From Lachnospiraceae bacterium (GTDB lineage Bacteria > Bacillota > Clostridia > Lachnospirales > Lachnospiraceae), in NCBI GenBank assembly GCA_016284175.1, contig JAEEOJ010000025.1:1-53475 (forward strand): a stretch of 53,475 nucleotides of DNA, given 5' to 3'. Made by a program: the position numbers and the translations under genes. The notes beneath the pieces are model-generated. The model saw nothing but the letters and a program-made list of their open reading frames with translations. It was not told the origin of the DNA and made no database searches. Shown here piece by piece: positions 32,161 through 40,920 of this stretch. The stretch's first letter is position 1. Every line of letters starts with the position of its first letter.

Positions 32161-33207
32161 TCACTTTCCTATCTTCTGATCACCTGTGGACCATACATGT
32201 TTCCCTAATGCATCCGTTCTTTTATTCTGTGCCATAACACCTGCGAGCGAATGCGGAACATACGGCTCCTCAAGGTAAAGAATTTCTTCATCCGTCAGTT
32301 CCAGATCCACTGCTTTGGCCGCGCCTTCTATGTGGTGAAGCTTTGTTGCTCCCACTACGGGAGATGTAACTTTCGTAAGAAGCCATGCAAGAGAAACCTC
32401 TGTCATTGTTACATTATGTTTCTCTGCAAGCTCTGCCACGCGGTCTATAATCACTGCGTCCTGAGAAGACGTAGCATCATATTTAAACTTCGCATAGGTA
32501 TCCTCTGTTGCACGCTTGGTATCGCCTTCTCCGGGCTTTCTTGAAAGCCTTCCGCTTGCAAGTGCACTGTAGGGTGTAAGTGCGATGTTTTCTTCTTCAC
32601 AGTAAGGAACCATCTCACGCTCTTCTTCGCGGAAGATTAAATTGTAATGTCCCTGTATCGAAACAAATTTTGCAAAGCCTTCTTTTTCTGCCAGTGCATT
32701 AGCCTTTGCAATCTGCCATGCGAAGCAGTTTGAAATGCCGATGTATCTTGCCTTGCCTGCTTTGACGATGCGATTTAATCCGTCTATTATATCGTACACA
32801 TCAGTATTCCAGTCCCACATGTGATAGATATACAGATCTACATAATCCATGCCGAGGTTTTGAAGGCTTGTATTAATCATGTTCTCGATATGCTGCTGAC
32901 CTGTGATGCCTTTTTCAATTTCTTCAGGAGTTCTCGGAAGAAATTTCGTTGCAAGTACAACATCCTCTCTCTTCGCAAAATCCTTAAGTGCCCTACCTAC
33001 ATACTGCTCACTGGTTCCGCTCTGATAAGCTATCGCCGTATCATAGAAATTTACTCCAAGATCAAGTCCTCTTTTAATGATTTCTCTGGAATGCTCTTCG
33101 TCAAGCGTCCAGCTGTGCTGTCCTCTTGCTGCATCACCAAACCCCATACAACCCATACATATACGTGATACATTTAAATCCGAATTTCCAAGTTTTGTAT
33201 ATTTCAT
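32161..33207 (-). CDS. Aldo/keto reductase
   Basis: This 348-aa enzyme shows the AKR TIM barrel: the tetrad Asp and Tyr in NFYDTAIAYQSG, the Lys in VVLATKF, the His in YIYHMWD, and the NADPH-binding block ISNCFAWQIAKA. Such enzymes reduce aldehydes and ketones with NADPH in the cytosol. AAGGAG is at the right distance from the ATG. It is the second gene of a TetR-headed operon, downstream of the twin operators, and probably detoxifies the compound that relieves the repressor. The substrate cannot be told from sequence. Confidence 0.9.
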   Translation of the reverse strand: MKYTKLGNSDLNVSRICMGCMGFGDAARGQHSWTLDEEHSREIIKRGLDLGVNFYDTAIAYQSGTSEQYVGRALKDFAKREDVVLATKFLPRTPEEIEKGITGQQHIENMINTSLQNLGMDYVDLYIYHMWDWNTDVYDIIDGLNRIVKAGKARYIGISNCFAWQIAKANALAEKEGFAKFVSIQGHYNLIFREEEREMVPYCEEENIALTPYSALASGRLSRKPGEGDTKRATEDTYAKFKYDATSSQDAVIIDRVAELAEKHNVTMTEVSLAWLLTKVTSPVVGATKLHHIEGAAKAVDLELTDEEILYLEEPYVPHSLAGVMAQNKRTDALGKHVWSTGDQKIGK

Positions 33208-33238
33208 CTTTTATCTCCTTCTCTTTTATGATGGTCTT

Positions 33239-33856
33239 TTATAAAAGTTTTAAAAGACAATTATTTGTTATCTCAAAAACGGTCTGATATACAAAGTCCA
33301 CATTTGCCTCTGTCATGGCTTCCTTCTGCTTGTCCGTCACGGCGGTGTAAGGATATATGCCAAACATAAACGGGAAAAATATGTATATAATATTCTGAAT
33401 CTCCGCATCGGACTTTTTCGGGCAGAACTTCGTGAGGATGCTGCTTACGTTTTTTATGGACTCCCCGTAAGCCACCTTAAAAGATGTCAGAAGCTCCTCT
33501 CTGCTGTTTTCCTCCATGTCATAGTTGTTCATGGCAAGAAGTTTTAAAAGCTGCTGTCTGTTTGCCAGGGAGGCTGCCAGCTTTTCGGCCAGTTCAGCTT
33601 TGGTTAGTTTCCTGTTATCCTGAAGGATAGTCTGTAACTCCTCGTTCCACCTTACATATTCACGTTCAAAGAGGGCTAAGAATATCTCCTCCTTTGTTTG
33701 GTAGTAGTTATAAATCGTCGGTCTTGAAAAAGATGTTTCATTTCCAATCTCTTTTAGAGTTATATCTTTAAAGCTCATGGTCTGATAAAGTTTCTCGCAG
33801 GCATTAATGATTTCTTCTTTTCTTGCTGCTGTTCTTTCCGGTGATCCCTTTGGCAT
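33239..33856 (-). CDS. TetR-family repressor
   Basis: This 205-aa protein has an N-terminal HTH (KEIGNETSFSRPTIYNYYQT, about 37-56) and a helical ligand domain with no known signature. It is the first gene of an operon with the aldo/keto reductase, CMD protein and flavodoxin lipoprotein. Its promoter carries two TGACA-N3-TGTCA palindromes, one over the -35 and one at the start site, which it most likely binds. AGGAG lies before the ATG. The ligand is unknown, but an electrophile or drug handled by the reductase is a good guess. Confidence 0.9.
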   Translation of the reverse strand: MPKGSPERTAARKEEIINACEKLYQTMSFKDITLKEIGNETSFSRPTIYNYYQTKEEIFLALFEREYVRWNEELQTILQDNRKLTKAELAEKLAASLANRQQLLKLLAMNNYDMEENSREELLTSFKVAYGESIKNVSSILTKFCPKKSDAEIQNIIYIFFPFMFGIYPYTAVTDKQKEAMTEANVDFVYQTVFEITNNCLLKLL

Positions 33857-33877
33857 GGTTGTTCTCCTCTTTTATTC

Positions 33878-33925
33878 TGACATCGTGTCAATTTGATTAT
33901 AACCTACTTTCTGACACCGTGTCAA
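33878..33925 (-). promoter_or_regulatory. TetR operon promoter with twin operators
   Basis: TTGACA (33920-33925) and TATAAT (33896-33901) are 18 bp apart on the minus strand. Palindromes TGACACCGTGTCA (33912-33924) and TGACATCGTGTCA (33878-33890) cover the -35 and the start site; their centres are 34 bp apart. Confidence 0.85.
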
Positions 33926-33941
33926 TATCAATTTTGCAAAT

Positions 33942-33975
33942 AAAAAAAGGTACCGTATCGAACCGATACGGTACC
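33942..33975 (-). terminator. Terminator of the lipoprotein cluster
   Basis: A perfect 12-bp stem GGTACCGTATCG (33949-33960) with 33964-33975, 3-nt loop, and a T-run on the minus strand. It ends transcripts from the lipoprotein genes before the TetR promoter. Confidence 0.9.
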
Positions 33976-33991
33976 GCTTTAACTTATCCTA

Positions 33992-34774
33992 TTAATAAAA
34001 ATCAACCATAGTAATCCCAATGGTATTATCCTTGAATTTTGTTGTATTATAATGATGATGACTGCCCCATTCATACGTTAATGCATACTCCCTTCCGTTA
34101 CCGTTTGCCATATGGTAAAAATCATCCGGGTAAATTTGCAATCTTAAAGGTGAAAATTCCTCGAATACATTGGCAGATATTTCTTTCGCACCTACTTTAT
34201 TTCGATAAGCTTCCAGTTTGTCGGCCAAATCCTCCATCCATTCATATGTCGGGTTTGGTTCAACAATATAAACTTCTATCTCTTCATAATAGGTAAAATC
34301 ATAAAAGTCATATACAAACTCATCAACATTTGAAGCATTATAACGCTTTGTGCTCCTTTCTAAAAATGAGCCTATGGTCCGATCCTCTCTTGCAGTGTTC
34401 CCAAAGGTAATGGTACCATCGGAATCTACATCTAAATATACAACTTTGACTCCGAGTTCATCGCTTAATTCATCCATCCATGCTTCATACATTTCAAGAA
34501 ATTCATAGTTGTCCGCATAATTCCCGTCAGCCAGAGAAACTACGACTCTGTCACCATTATTAAGTTCGATTAAGCCGATTGACGCACCCATAGCCATGTC
34601 ATTGGGATATTCATAATATAAAAGCGACTTACATGTAACACCGTATTTGTCTTTCAAATGCTTTTTCGCACCACTGTAAAAACTACCCTTGCCATTACAG
34701 CCGGAAAGGGACGCGCACATTAATGATAAGCAGAGAACTATCGATAGGGTTTTGATTATTTTACGAGGTTTCAT
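33992..34774 (-). CDS. Putative lipoprotein 1 of 3
   Basis: This 260-aa protein has a basic start, a hydrophobic stretch and a lipobox SLSGC with lipidated Cys (about 26), so it is anchored outside the membrane. The rest is rich in Tyr, Asp and Glu, with no known domain. It is last in a run of three lipoprotein genes and has a terminator just after. AAGGAGG is 6 nt before the ATG. The three may be distant paralogues, but no conserved motif is plain by eye. Confidence 0.7.
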   Translation of the reverse strand: MKPRKIIKTLSIVLCLSLMCASLSGCNGKGSFYSGAKKHLKDKYGVTCKSLLYYEYPNDMAMGASIGLIELNNGDRVVVSLADGNYADNYEFLEMYEAWMDELSDELGVKVVYLDVDSDGTITFGNTAREDRTIGSFLERSTKRYNASNVDEFVYDFYDFTYYEEIEVYIVEPNPTYEWMEDLADKLEAYRNKVGAKEISANVFEEFSPLRLQIYPDDFYHMANGNGREYALTYEWGSHHHYNTTKFKDNTIGITMVDFY

Positions 34775-34791
34775 ATCATTCCTCCTTGTCG

Positions 34792-35517
34792 TTATCTGAT
34801 TTCAATAATATTATATGCATGATCTCTTATGGCATAATACCCCGGATCCAGAGAGCTGAAATCATATGTAGCATATGACTTGTTTGTAAGATCAGGGTGA
34901 ATTGTTATAACATCATCCCAGTTATCACAGGAATAGAAAAGCCAGTCCGCGGTCAGTTGTTCTTCAAAAACTCTGCCTCCTTCTTCAATCCTTACTGTAT
35001 AAGTTTCATCAGCATTTAAATGATACATATTGTTGTAGACATCACCGATTTCATTGCCATCCTTATCGGTAATCATGGATTGTTCTTCCATTACAATGTC
35101 GCTGTCGAAACAATCAATTGAAGTTTTTCCGGTTTTATCATACAAATAATAAAAATAAAAATTCAGCGCTCCCGTGGGAGGATTCACTTTCATTAAACTG
35201 ATTTTATCTGCATATTTATTGCCAATACCATAAAAATATACGAAAGCATCTCCGTCTTCGTAAACAAACGCAGGAGTATCACTGTAAACCAGATACCCAC
35301 CCTGTGTAGTAGCAGCAGGGGAATCGGCGCAATCCATAAACAAATATGTATATCTGTTTTGTTTTATTAAATAATACCTGTTCAGATTCAGAATCTTTGC
35401 GTCACTTCTTAAGACTTTATATTCTGCCCAGGGGTCTTCCTCCGCTTTGTAACATCCCGTCAGAATAACACTCATAAAAAGCATAACGGCTAATATACTG
35501 ATTATTCTTTTTTTCAT
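34792..35517 (-). CDS. Putative lipoprotein 2 of 3
   Basis: This 241-aa protein has a signal with lipobox ILTGC (Cys22) followed by an acidic stretch (YKAEEDPW). The mature part is beta-rich with many Tyr and Asp residues and contains the block YFYGIGNKYADKI near residue 93. No family is recognised. It lies 17 bp before lipoprotein 1, with AAGGAG ahead of the ATG. Role unknown; surface sensing or binding is possible. Confidence 0.7.
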   Translation of the reverse strand: MKKRIISILAVMLFMSVILTGCYKAEEDPWAEYKVLRSDAKILNLNRYYLIKQNRYTYLFMDCADSPAATTQGGYLVYSDTPAFVYEDGDAFVYFYGIGNKYADKISLMKVNPPTGALNFYFYYLYDKTGKTSIDCFDSDIVMEEQSMITDKDGNEIGDVYNNMYHLNADETYTVRIEEGGRVFEEQLTADWLFYSCDNWDDVITIHPDLTNKSYATYDFSSLDPGYYAIRDHAYNIIEIR

Positions 35518-35546
35518 AGCATTTCTCCTTTTATGATTGTTTCCGA

Positions 35547-36413
35547 TCAGTCATCGGGATATGTTCTCTGTGCATAGTTGTTGACCATATCAATTGTGGT
35601 CGGATCATTTGGGTTCTTTAGATAGAAATCACCCATGTAAAATTCTCCCCCATCGAAAGCTTTAAAATAATAGAATGTAACAGGAGAACTCCAGTAATTC
35701 GGAGCGCCGTTGCTCCCGCCTATATCCTTAAGATCATATTGCGTAAACTTTAATTTCTTAACCTCTTTTCTCAGATATATGGCACTCGGATCTATCTCTC
35801 GGGCATAAATGGTATATAATTCAATCAGTTCATCTTCCTTTGATTTCCATGTCTTATCCGGAAGCGTTATCCTTCCCACTTCTTCATCATGATCAGGCTT
35901 AAATCCCGTTCGCTCAGACAGATATGTTCCAAGCGTCAGAGCCGTAATCTCCACATAGTCCAGTCTGCCTTCCAGATTGTTCCTTTGAAGTATATCTGCA
36001 AACTCAATAGCCGCCTGCTTGGCTTTGTCCGGATTTGCGGAATATACATAATTTATCGACCCGCCCACATCAATTGTTGCATCGTACCGATCTTTTAAAT
36101 CGTCCACTGCTATCTTTTCATCATATATTATCTTTTGTACAAGAGACGCTTTAAAAGTATCTGATATTTCTCCCCTATAATTGAAAAGACCGATCACTTC
36201 CCTGTAACTGTAGATAGTGTAATCAAAATCCTGCAGTTTATCATGCATGGTAACCGAGTAGCCGATAGGTGTTTTCACCTTACTTACAACCTTGGCTGAA
36301 CCGTAAGTCTTCCTTGCCTCACGTGCAAGTTTGCCCGGTCTCGCCGGACGTCCGCATGCTGTAAGTCCCAGCACCATCAGACATAATACAAATAATATGC
36401 TTATCTTCTTCAT
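35547..36413 (-). CDS. Putative lipoprotein 3 of 3
   Basis: This 288-aa protein begins at the ATG of 36413 (GGGGGAG 5 nt before it), so the longer frame is not used. The signal ends in lipobox GLTAC with lipidated Cys (about 20), followed by a basic stretch (GRPARPGKLAREARKTYG). The mature part is mixed alpha/beta with no known motif. It is the first gene of the three lipoprotein genes, each with its own ribosome site. The shared order suggests a small surface complex, which is inference. Confidence 0.7.
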   Translation of the reverse strand: MKKISILFVLCLMVLGLTACGRPARPGKLAREARKTYGSAKVVSKVKTPIGYSVTMHDKLQDFDYTIYSYREVIGLFNYRGEISDTFKASLVQKIIYDEKIAVDDLKDRYDATIDVGGSINYVYSANPDKAKQAAIEFADILQRNNLEGRLDYVEITALTLGTYLSERTGFKPDHDEEVGRITLPDKTWKSKEDELIELYTIYAREIDPSAIYLRKEVKKLKFTQYDLKDIGGSNGAPNYWSSPVTFYYFKAFDGGEFYMGDFYLKNPNDPTTIDMVNNYAQRTYPDD

Positions 36414-36584
36414 ATTTGCTCCCCCATACGTTGCCTTTATTCTTTTTAGAAACATAAAGGCTATCTTTATTTTATCCTAACATTATTATTTAAAAAATAT
36501 ATATAATTAGGGCGAAAATTTGGCTGTTTAATTTGCGGTTTTGAAACATTAGGCGCCGCCCTCGCGGGTATTACATGCGGAAAG

Positions 36585-36617
36585 AAAAAAATAGCCTTCC
36601 GAGGAGTCCCGGAAGGC
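36585..36617 (-). terminator. Terminator of the acetyltransferase gene
   Basis: An 8-bp stem GCCTTCCG (36594-36601) with CGGAAGGC (36610-36617), 8-nt loop, T-rich tail on the minus strand. The same CTTCCG core occurs in the terminators at 24346 and 37269. The rest of 36414-36652 holds nothing else that I can recognise; the -10/-35 of the lipoprotein operon should be here but is not clear. Confidence 0.8.
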
Positions 36618-36652
36618 CTTTCTCATTCATCAATTTGTGTTGCGACATATTT

Positions 36653-37177
36653 TTACTTATCAATTTTCTTTATCATTCTGACTATCGTAACCGGTGTAAC
36701 AAGTTTCCATTCCTTTTGGGCTCCGTCAAATTCAAAACCATATTTGTGATAAAAGTTTATAGCTCGCTCATTTTTTTCAAACACCCACACAATTATTGTA
36801 TTGTATTCGCTAAGCCTGGAAACTGCTTCGTTCATCAGTCTGTAGCCAACTTTACGATCATAATACTCCGACAGGACATAGATTGCATCAACTTCACCTG
36901 CATCCGGCAAATCTTCATCTCTCGACGGACCGTATACTGCAAATCCAACAACTTTATCGTTATCCTTAGCGACTAGAGTATTCTCCGGAAACTGTCTGGC
37001 ACGTGCTGTTGTTGCCTCTACAGTCATCGTATCAAGCCATCTGTCGTTTACTATACCTCTGTAAGCTTCCTGCCACGCCGTACAGTGCACATATCCCCTA
37101 CCGCACAACTCCTCGTCGGTTTCTGCTGTTTTTATTATTATTGAATCTTTTATTTCTTGCTCGCTCATATAACTCAT
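36653..37177 (-). CDS. GNAT-family N-acetyltransferase
   Basis: This 174-aa protein has the GNAT fold: a strand with DKVVGFAVYGPS (about 88-99), motif A around YDRKVGYRLMNEAV (acetyl-CoA pyrophosphate loop) and motif B NFYHKYGFEFDG near the end. Such enzymes acetylate amines on small molecules or proteins. The acceptor cannot be told. AAGGAA lies just before the ATG. It is monocistronic, with a terminator after it and the lysS terminator before it. Confidence 0.85.
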   Translation of the reverse strand: MSYMSEQEIKDSIIIKTAETDEELCGRGYVHCTAWQEAYRGIVNDRWLDTMTVEATTARARQFPENTLVAKDNDKVVGFAVYGPSRDEDLPDAGEVDAIYVLSEYYDRKVGYRLMNEAVSRLSEYNTIIVWVFEKNERAINFYHKYGFEFDGAQKEWKLVTPVTIVRMIKKIDK

Positions 37178-37261
37178 ATTTCCTTTTGCTACATTCCTCT
37201 TATTATGCTTAAGTAATCCTGTCTAAGTTTAAGTATAGGAATATTACGCGCGTAGTGCAAC

Positions 37262-37292
37262 AAAAAAAGCCTTCCGAGAACTCTCGGAAGGC
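37262..37292 (-). terminator. Terminator of greA-lysS
   Basis: Stem GCCTTCCGA (37269-37277) with TCGGAAGGC (37284-37292), 6-nt loop, and a T-run on the minus strand. Confidence 0.9.
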
Positions 37293-37307
37293 CTGATTTT
37301 ATGATTA

Positions 37308-38936
37308 TTACTTGTCTAAACTCTTCATTGTCGGGAAGAGCAAAACGTCGCGGATTGCGGGGCTGTTGGTAAGAAGCATTGTAAGTCTGTCAATACCGTA
37401 GCCGATGCCGCCTGTAGGTGCCATACCGACTTCGAGTGCGTTTAAGAAGTCCTCGTCTGTGTGCTCGGCTTCTTCGTCACCTGCTGCCGCATTTGCATCC
37501 TGAAGTGCGAAACGCTCTCTCTGGTCGATGGGATCGTTAAGCTCTGAATAAGCGTTACACATTTCCCAACCGTTGATAAAGAGCTCGAAACGCTCTACCT
37601 TTGAAGGGTCTGAAGGTTTCTTCTTGGTAAGAGGTGAAATCTCGATGGGATGGTCCATGATGAATGTGGGCTGTACCATCTTGTCTTCACAGAACTCTTC
37701 GAAGAAGAGGTTTAATATATGTCCCTTAGTGTGGAAGTCTTCGAATTCGATGTGATGCTCTTTGGCGAGCTTCTTGGCTGCTTCCGTATCGGGAACCTGT
37801 GCGGGATCGTCAAAATCGATACCTGCGTACTTCTTAACTGCTTCTGTCATGGTAAGTCTTTCGAAAGGCTTGCCGAAGTCAAGTTCGATATCACCGTACT
37901 TGAATGTGGTTGTACCGAGTACTTCTTTAGCTACATGACGGAACATGTTCTCTGTTAAATCCATCATTCCGTGGTAGTCTGTGTAAGCCTGGTAAAGCTC
38001 CATCAAAGTGAACTCAGGATTGTGTCTTGTATCAAGACCTTCGTTTCTAAATACTCGGCCGATTTCGTATACTCGCTCTAATCCGCCTACGATAAGTCTC
38101 TTTAAGTAAAGCTCAAGTGATATACGAAGCTTAAGGTCCTCATCAAGTGCATTGAAGTGAGTCTCGAAAGGTCTTGCAGCTGCACCGCCGGGGTTTGCAA
38201 CAAGCATGGGTGTCTCAACTTCCATGAATCCCTGATCGTCTAAGTAACGACGAATGGATGAAATGATTTTGGATCTCTTGATAAATGTATCTTTTGCTTC
38301 CTCATTCATGATGAGGTCCACATATCTCTGACGATATCTGATATCTGTATTAGTTAAACCATGGTATTTTTCGGGCAGAATCTGAAGTGATTTGGTAAGG
38401 AGTGTAACCTTCTCAGCATGGATGGAAATTTCACCCATCATTGTACGGAATACATATCCTTCAACACCGATGATATCACCTACGTCATACTTCTTAAAAT
38501 CAGCATAAGACTCTTCACCGATAGCATCGCGCGCAACATAAACCTGGATGTTTCCGGGCTTATCCTGTACATTGCAGAATGATGCCTTGCCCATTACACG
38601 CTTTGACATCATACGGCCTGCGATGCTTACGTGGATGGGGTTAGCGTCCATAATGGCACGTTTTTCGTTGTAATCATTCTTCTTTGCTTCTTTTGCTGCT
38701 TCTTCATCGAGGCCGTCTACATTAAGTTCTGCTCTGCCTGCGAGAAGTTTAGCTTCGAGTTCTTCGTACTCTTTCTTAGCATCAGTTGAATGATGAGTCT
38801 GATTGTATTTTGTAATCACAAAAGGATCTTTGCCTGCTTCCTGAAGTGCCGCAAGTTTCTCACGACGAACCTTAAGTAACTGGTTTATATCCTGTGATGC
38901 CTGATTTTCGTTTACATTAGTATTGTTATCTGCCAC
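37308..38936 (-). CDS. lysS: Lysyl-tRNA synthetase, class II
   Basis: This 542-aa enzyme charges tRNA-Lys. An OB-fold anticodon-binding domain (about 65-190) precedes the class II core, with motif 2 (RVFRNEGLDTRHNPEF) and motif 3 (GIGYGIDRLTMLL) clear. It is about 40 residues longer than E. coli LysS, mostly in an acidic N-terminal extension and insert. The start codon is GTG, with AGGAG about 11 nt ahead, a slightly long spacing. It lies 20 bp after greA and is co-transcribed from the greA promoter. Confidence 0.97.
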   Translation of the reverse strand: MADNNTNVNENQASQDINQLLKVRREKLAALQEAGKDPFVITKYNQTHHSTDAKKEYEELEAKLLAGRAELNVDGLDEEAAKEAKKNDYNEKRAIMDANPIHVSIAGRMMSKRVMGKASFCNVQDKPGNIQVYVARDAIGEESYADFKKYDVGDIIGVEGYVFRTMMGEISIHAEKVTLLTKSLQILPEKYHGLTNTDIRYRQRYVDLIMNEEAKDTFIKRSKIISSIRRYLDDQGFMEVETPMLVANPGGAAARPFETHFNALDEDLKLRISLELYLKRLIVGGLERVYEIGRVFRNEGLDTRHNPEFTLMELYQAYTDYHGMMDLTENMFRHVAKEVLGTTTFKYGDIELDFGKPFERLTMTEAVKKYAGIDFDDPAQVPDTEAAKKLAKEHHIEFEDFHTKGHILNLFFEEFCEDKMVQPTFIMDHPIEISPLTKKKPSDPSKVERFELFINGWEMCNAYSELNDPIDQRERFALQDANAAAGDEEAEHTDEDFLNALEVGMAPTGGIGYGIDRLTMLLTNSPAIRDVLLFPTMKSLDK

Positions 38937-38956
38937 TTTAAATTAATCTCCTAAAA

Positions 38957-39454
38957 TTACTTCTTTGAACTCTTTTCTTTTACGATTTCAAGAACCTTGT
39001 ACTTGAGTTCTCCGCAAGGTGCTTCAACAGTAATAGTATCGTTCTTCTTGGCACCGATTAATGCTCTTCCTAAAGGTGATTCGTCTGAAATGCTTCCTTC
39101 GAGGCACTTAGCTTCTGATGCACCAACGATTCTGTATGTGAGTTCTTCTTTTAATTCCTTGTCAAGAATCTTAACTGTGGAACCAAACTTAACTCTCTTG
39201 TCGTCTGTTCCGTCGCTGTCGACAACTTCTACGTTCTTTAAGAGTTTTTCGAGTTCTTCGATTCTTGCTTCAACGTTTCTCTGCTCATCCTTTGCAGCAT
39301 CGTATTCTGCGTTTTCCGATAAGTCGCCCTGTGCTCTGGCTTCTTTTAATTTCTGAGCAATTTCTTCACGCTTTGTGACTTTTAAATAGTGTAATTCTTC
39401 TTCGTATTGTTCAAGACCTTCACGGGTCAAGAGATTCTTTTTTTCTTCTGCCAT
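38957..39454 (-). CDS. greA: Transcription elongation factor GreA
   Basis: This 165-aa protein restarts backtracked RNA polymerase by stimulating transcript cleavage. The N-terminal coiled coil (residues 5-78) shows the tip region GDLSENAEYDAAKDEQ with its acidic residues. The C-terminal FKBP-like domain is read as SPLGRALIGAKKNDTITVE. Size is normal. A consensus promoter lies about 55 bp ahead, and AAGGAG is at the right distance. The order greA-lysS is common in Firmicutes. Confidence 0.97.
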   Translation of the reverse strand: MAEEKKNLLTREGLEQYEEELHYLKVTKREEIAQKLKEARAQGDLSENAEYDAAKDEQRNVEARIEELEKLLKNVEVVDSDGTDDKRVKFGSTVKILDKELKEELTYRIVGASEAKCLEGSISDESPLGRALIGAKKNDTITVEAPCGELKYKVLEIVKEKSSKK

Positions 39455-39507
39455 GGTTAATCTCCTTTTAAACTAAATATGCAATGGTCAAACTACTGCA
39501 AATTCAT

Positions 39508-39537
39508 ATTATACCTTATACTTGTAAAACGTGTCAA
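39508..39537 (-). promoter_or_regulatory. greA-lysS promoter
   Basis: TTGACA (39532-39537) and TATAAT (39508-39513) are 18 bp apart on the minus strand, close to the sigma-A consensus. The start site would lie near 39501. Confidence 0.85.
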
Positions 39538-39556
39538 CCGATATAAAATCCTTAAA

Positions 39557-40498
39557 TCAGAGTCTGATTTCGTTGACTTTTTGCACGAATTCATCGAGCG
39601 TCTGAGTGAAGTTAATTTCCCTCCTAAAAGAAGCAGAATTCTTCATTCCGGCCGTGTAAAATGCCGCATGCGTACGCATCTCGCGAAGCGCTCTGTACTC
39701 GTCCTTGGCGTCGATAAGCAGGCGTAAGTGCTCGAGTATCATATCCGCTATCTCGTCCTTTGAGGGCTTATATTCCACGCCTTCTGCGAGGCTTTTGAAT
39801 ATCCAGGGGTTTCCTCTCGCTGCACGTCCTATCATAACTCCGTCGACGTTTGTTTCTGCTTTCATCTTTGCGGAGCTTGCGATATCCTTTGCATCACCGC
39901 TTCCGATGACGGGGATGGGAATGCTTTCTTTTACTTCTCTGATAATGTCCCAATCGGCTTCACCCTCATAAAACTTCTCTCGCGTCCTGCCGTGCACCGC
40001 TACGGCGCTTGCTCCACTCTCGTATGCCACTTGGGCCATCTCTAAGGCGTTTATATGGTCTTTATCAAAGCCCGAGCGTATTTTTACCGTTACAGGCTTT
40101 TTCGTAGCCTCTACGAGGCTCTCAATGATTTTGCCCGCGAGCACGGGGTCTTTCATTAGCGCACTGCCTTCGCCGTTATCGACTATCTTTTTAACCGGAC
40201 AGCCCATGTTCACATCGAGAATGTCGAAAGGATATTCGTCAATCTTCTTTGCGGCCTCTGCCATGATTGCAGGGTCTTTGCCGAAAAGCTGAAGTGAAAC
40301 AACCGATTCCTCAGGGTCTATTTTTAACATCTCAAATGTCTTCTCGTTATTGTAGGTAATGGCCATTGCGGAGATCATTTCCATGCATACCATACCCGCG
40401 CCCATTTTAGAGCAAATAAGACGAAAAGGCAGGTCTGTAAAACCTGCCATCGGAGCCAATATATATTCGTTTTTTAAAGTTACGTTTCCTATGTTCAT
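39557..40498 (-). CDS. dusB: tRNA-dihydrouridine synthase B
   Basis: This 313-aa flavoenzyme reduces uridines in tRNA with NADPH and FMN. The motif APMAGFTDLPFR near residue 14, the catalytic-region motif NMGCPVKKI and SALMKDP, HGRTREKFY and VMIGRAARGNPWIF are all typical. The start at 40498 (MNIGNV) begins 4 nt after the stop of the preceding gene and has no clear ribosome site, so it is probably translated by coupling. A longer TTG frame is unlikely. Confidence 0.95.
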   Translation of the reverse strand: MNIGNVTLKNEYILAPMAGFTDLPFRLICSKMGAGMVCMEMISAMAITYNNEKTFEMLKIDPEESVVSLQLFGKDPAIMAEAAKKIDEYPFDILDVNMGCPVKKIVDNGEGSALMKDPVLAGKIIESLVEATKKPVTVKIRSGFDKDHINALEMAQVAYESGASAVAVHGRTREKFYEGEADWDIIREVKESIPIPVIGSGDAKDIASSAKMKAETNVDGVMIGRAARGNPWIFKSLAEGVEYKPSKDEIADMILEHLRLLIDAKDEYRALREMRTHAAFYTAGMKNSASFRREINFTQTLDEFVQKVNEIRL

Positions 40499-40502
40499 CG
40501 GA

Positions 40503-40916
40503 CTATTTTGCAATTACTTCAACGATTGTTTCGCCGCCGGTAAATTCGTGGTTCTTGCCCCAGGCCGTAACATAGATGCGAAGCTTGCCCGTACCTTCGG
40601 TGACTGTTATCTCATGTCTTGATAAATCGTCGGGTCCTAATCCCTTAATATCGGGAACTCCTGTTGCCTGTGTGCCTTCAACCCATTCGGCTCCTAAAAG
40701 ATAGCCTTTTATGTTGTCTGCTTTTTCAACCACATCTGAAAGCATAATTGTTTCGCCTTCTGTAATGGTGACGTTCTGCTTCATGATGATGCGCGGTGTA
40801 TTGGAACGGTAAATCATAATGGAAAGTCCCGATGAAATAACCGCTACCATGAGTATGCCGCAGATAATTGCGATTGTTGTTACTATTGCTTTTGTAATTT
40901 TGTGTTTCTTGTCCAT
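40503..40916 (-). CDS. Conserved hypothetical, single membrane anchor
   Basis: This 137-aa protein has one membrane segment (about 10-34) near the N-terminus and an extracytoplasmic beta-rich part of about 100 residues, with no known domain. It lies between coaX and dusB and is linked by short spacing to both (4 bp after coaX, coupled to dusB). The neighbours work on CoA and tRNA, which gives no clue to its job. I do not recognise the family. Confidence 0.65.
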   Translation of the reverse strand: MDKKHKITKAIVTTIAIICGILMVAVISSGLSIMIYRSNTPRIIMKQNVTITEGETIMLSDVVEKADNIKGYLLGAEWVEGTQATGVPDIKGLGPDDLSRHEITVTEGTGKLRIYVTAWGKNHEFTGGETIVEVIAK

Positions 40917-40920
40917 AGTC

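Noticed and set aside
37573-37958. Plus-strand open frames opposite lysS
   Set aside because: Antisense shadows of a clear essential gene.
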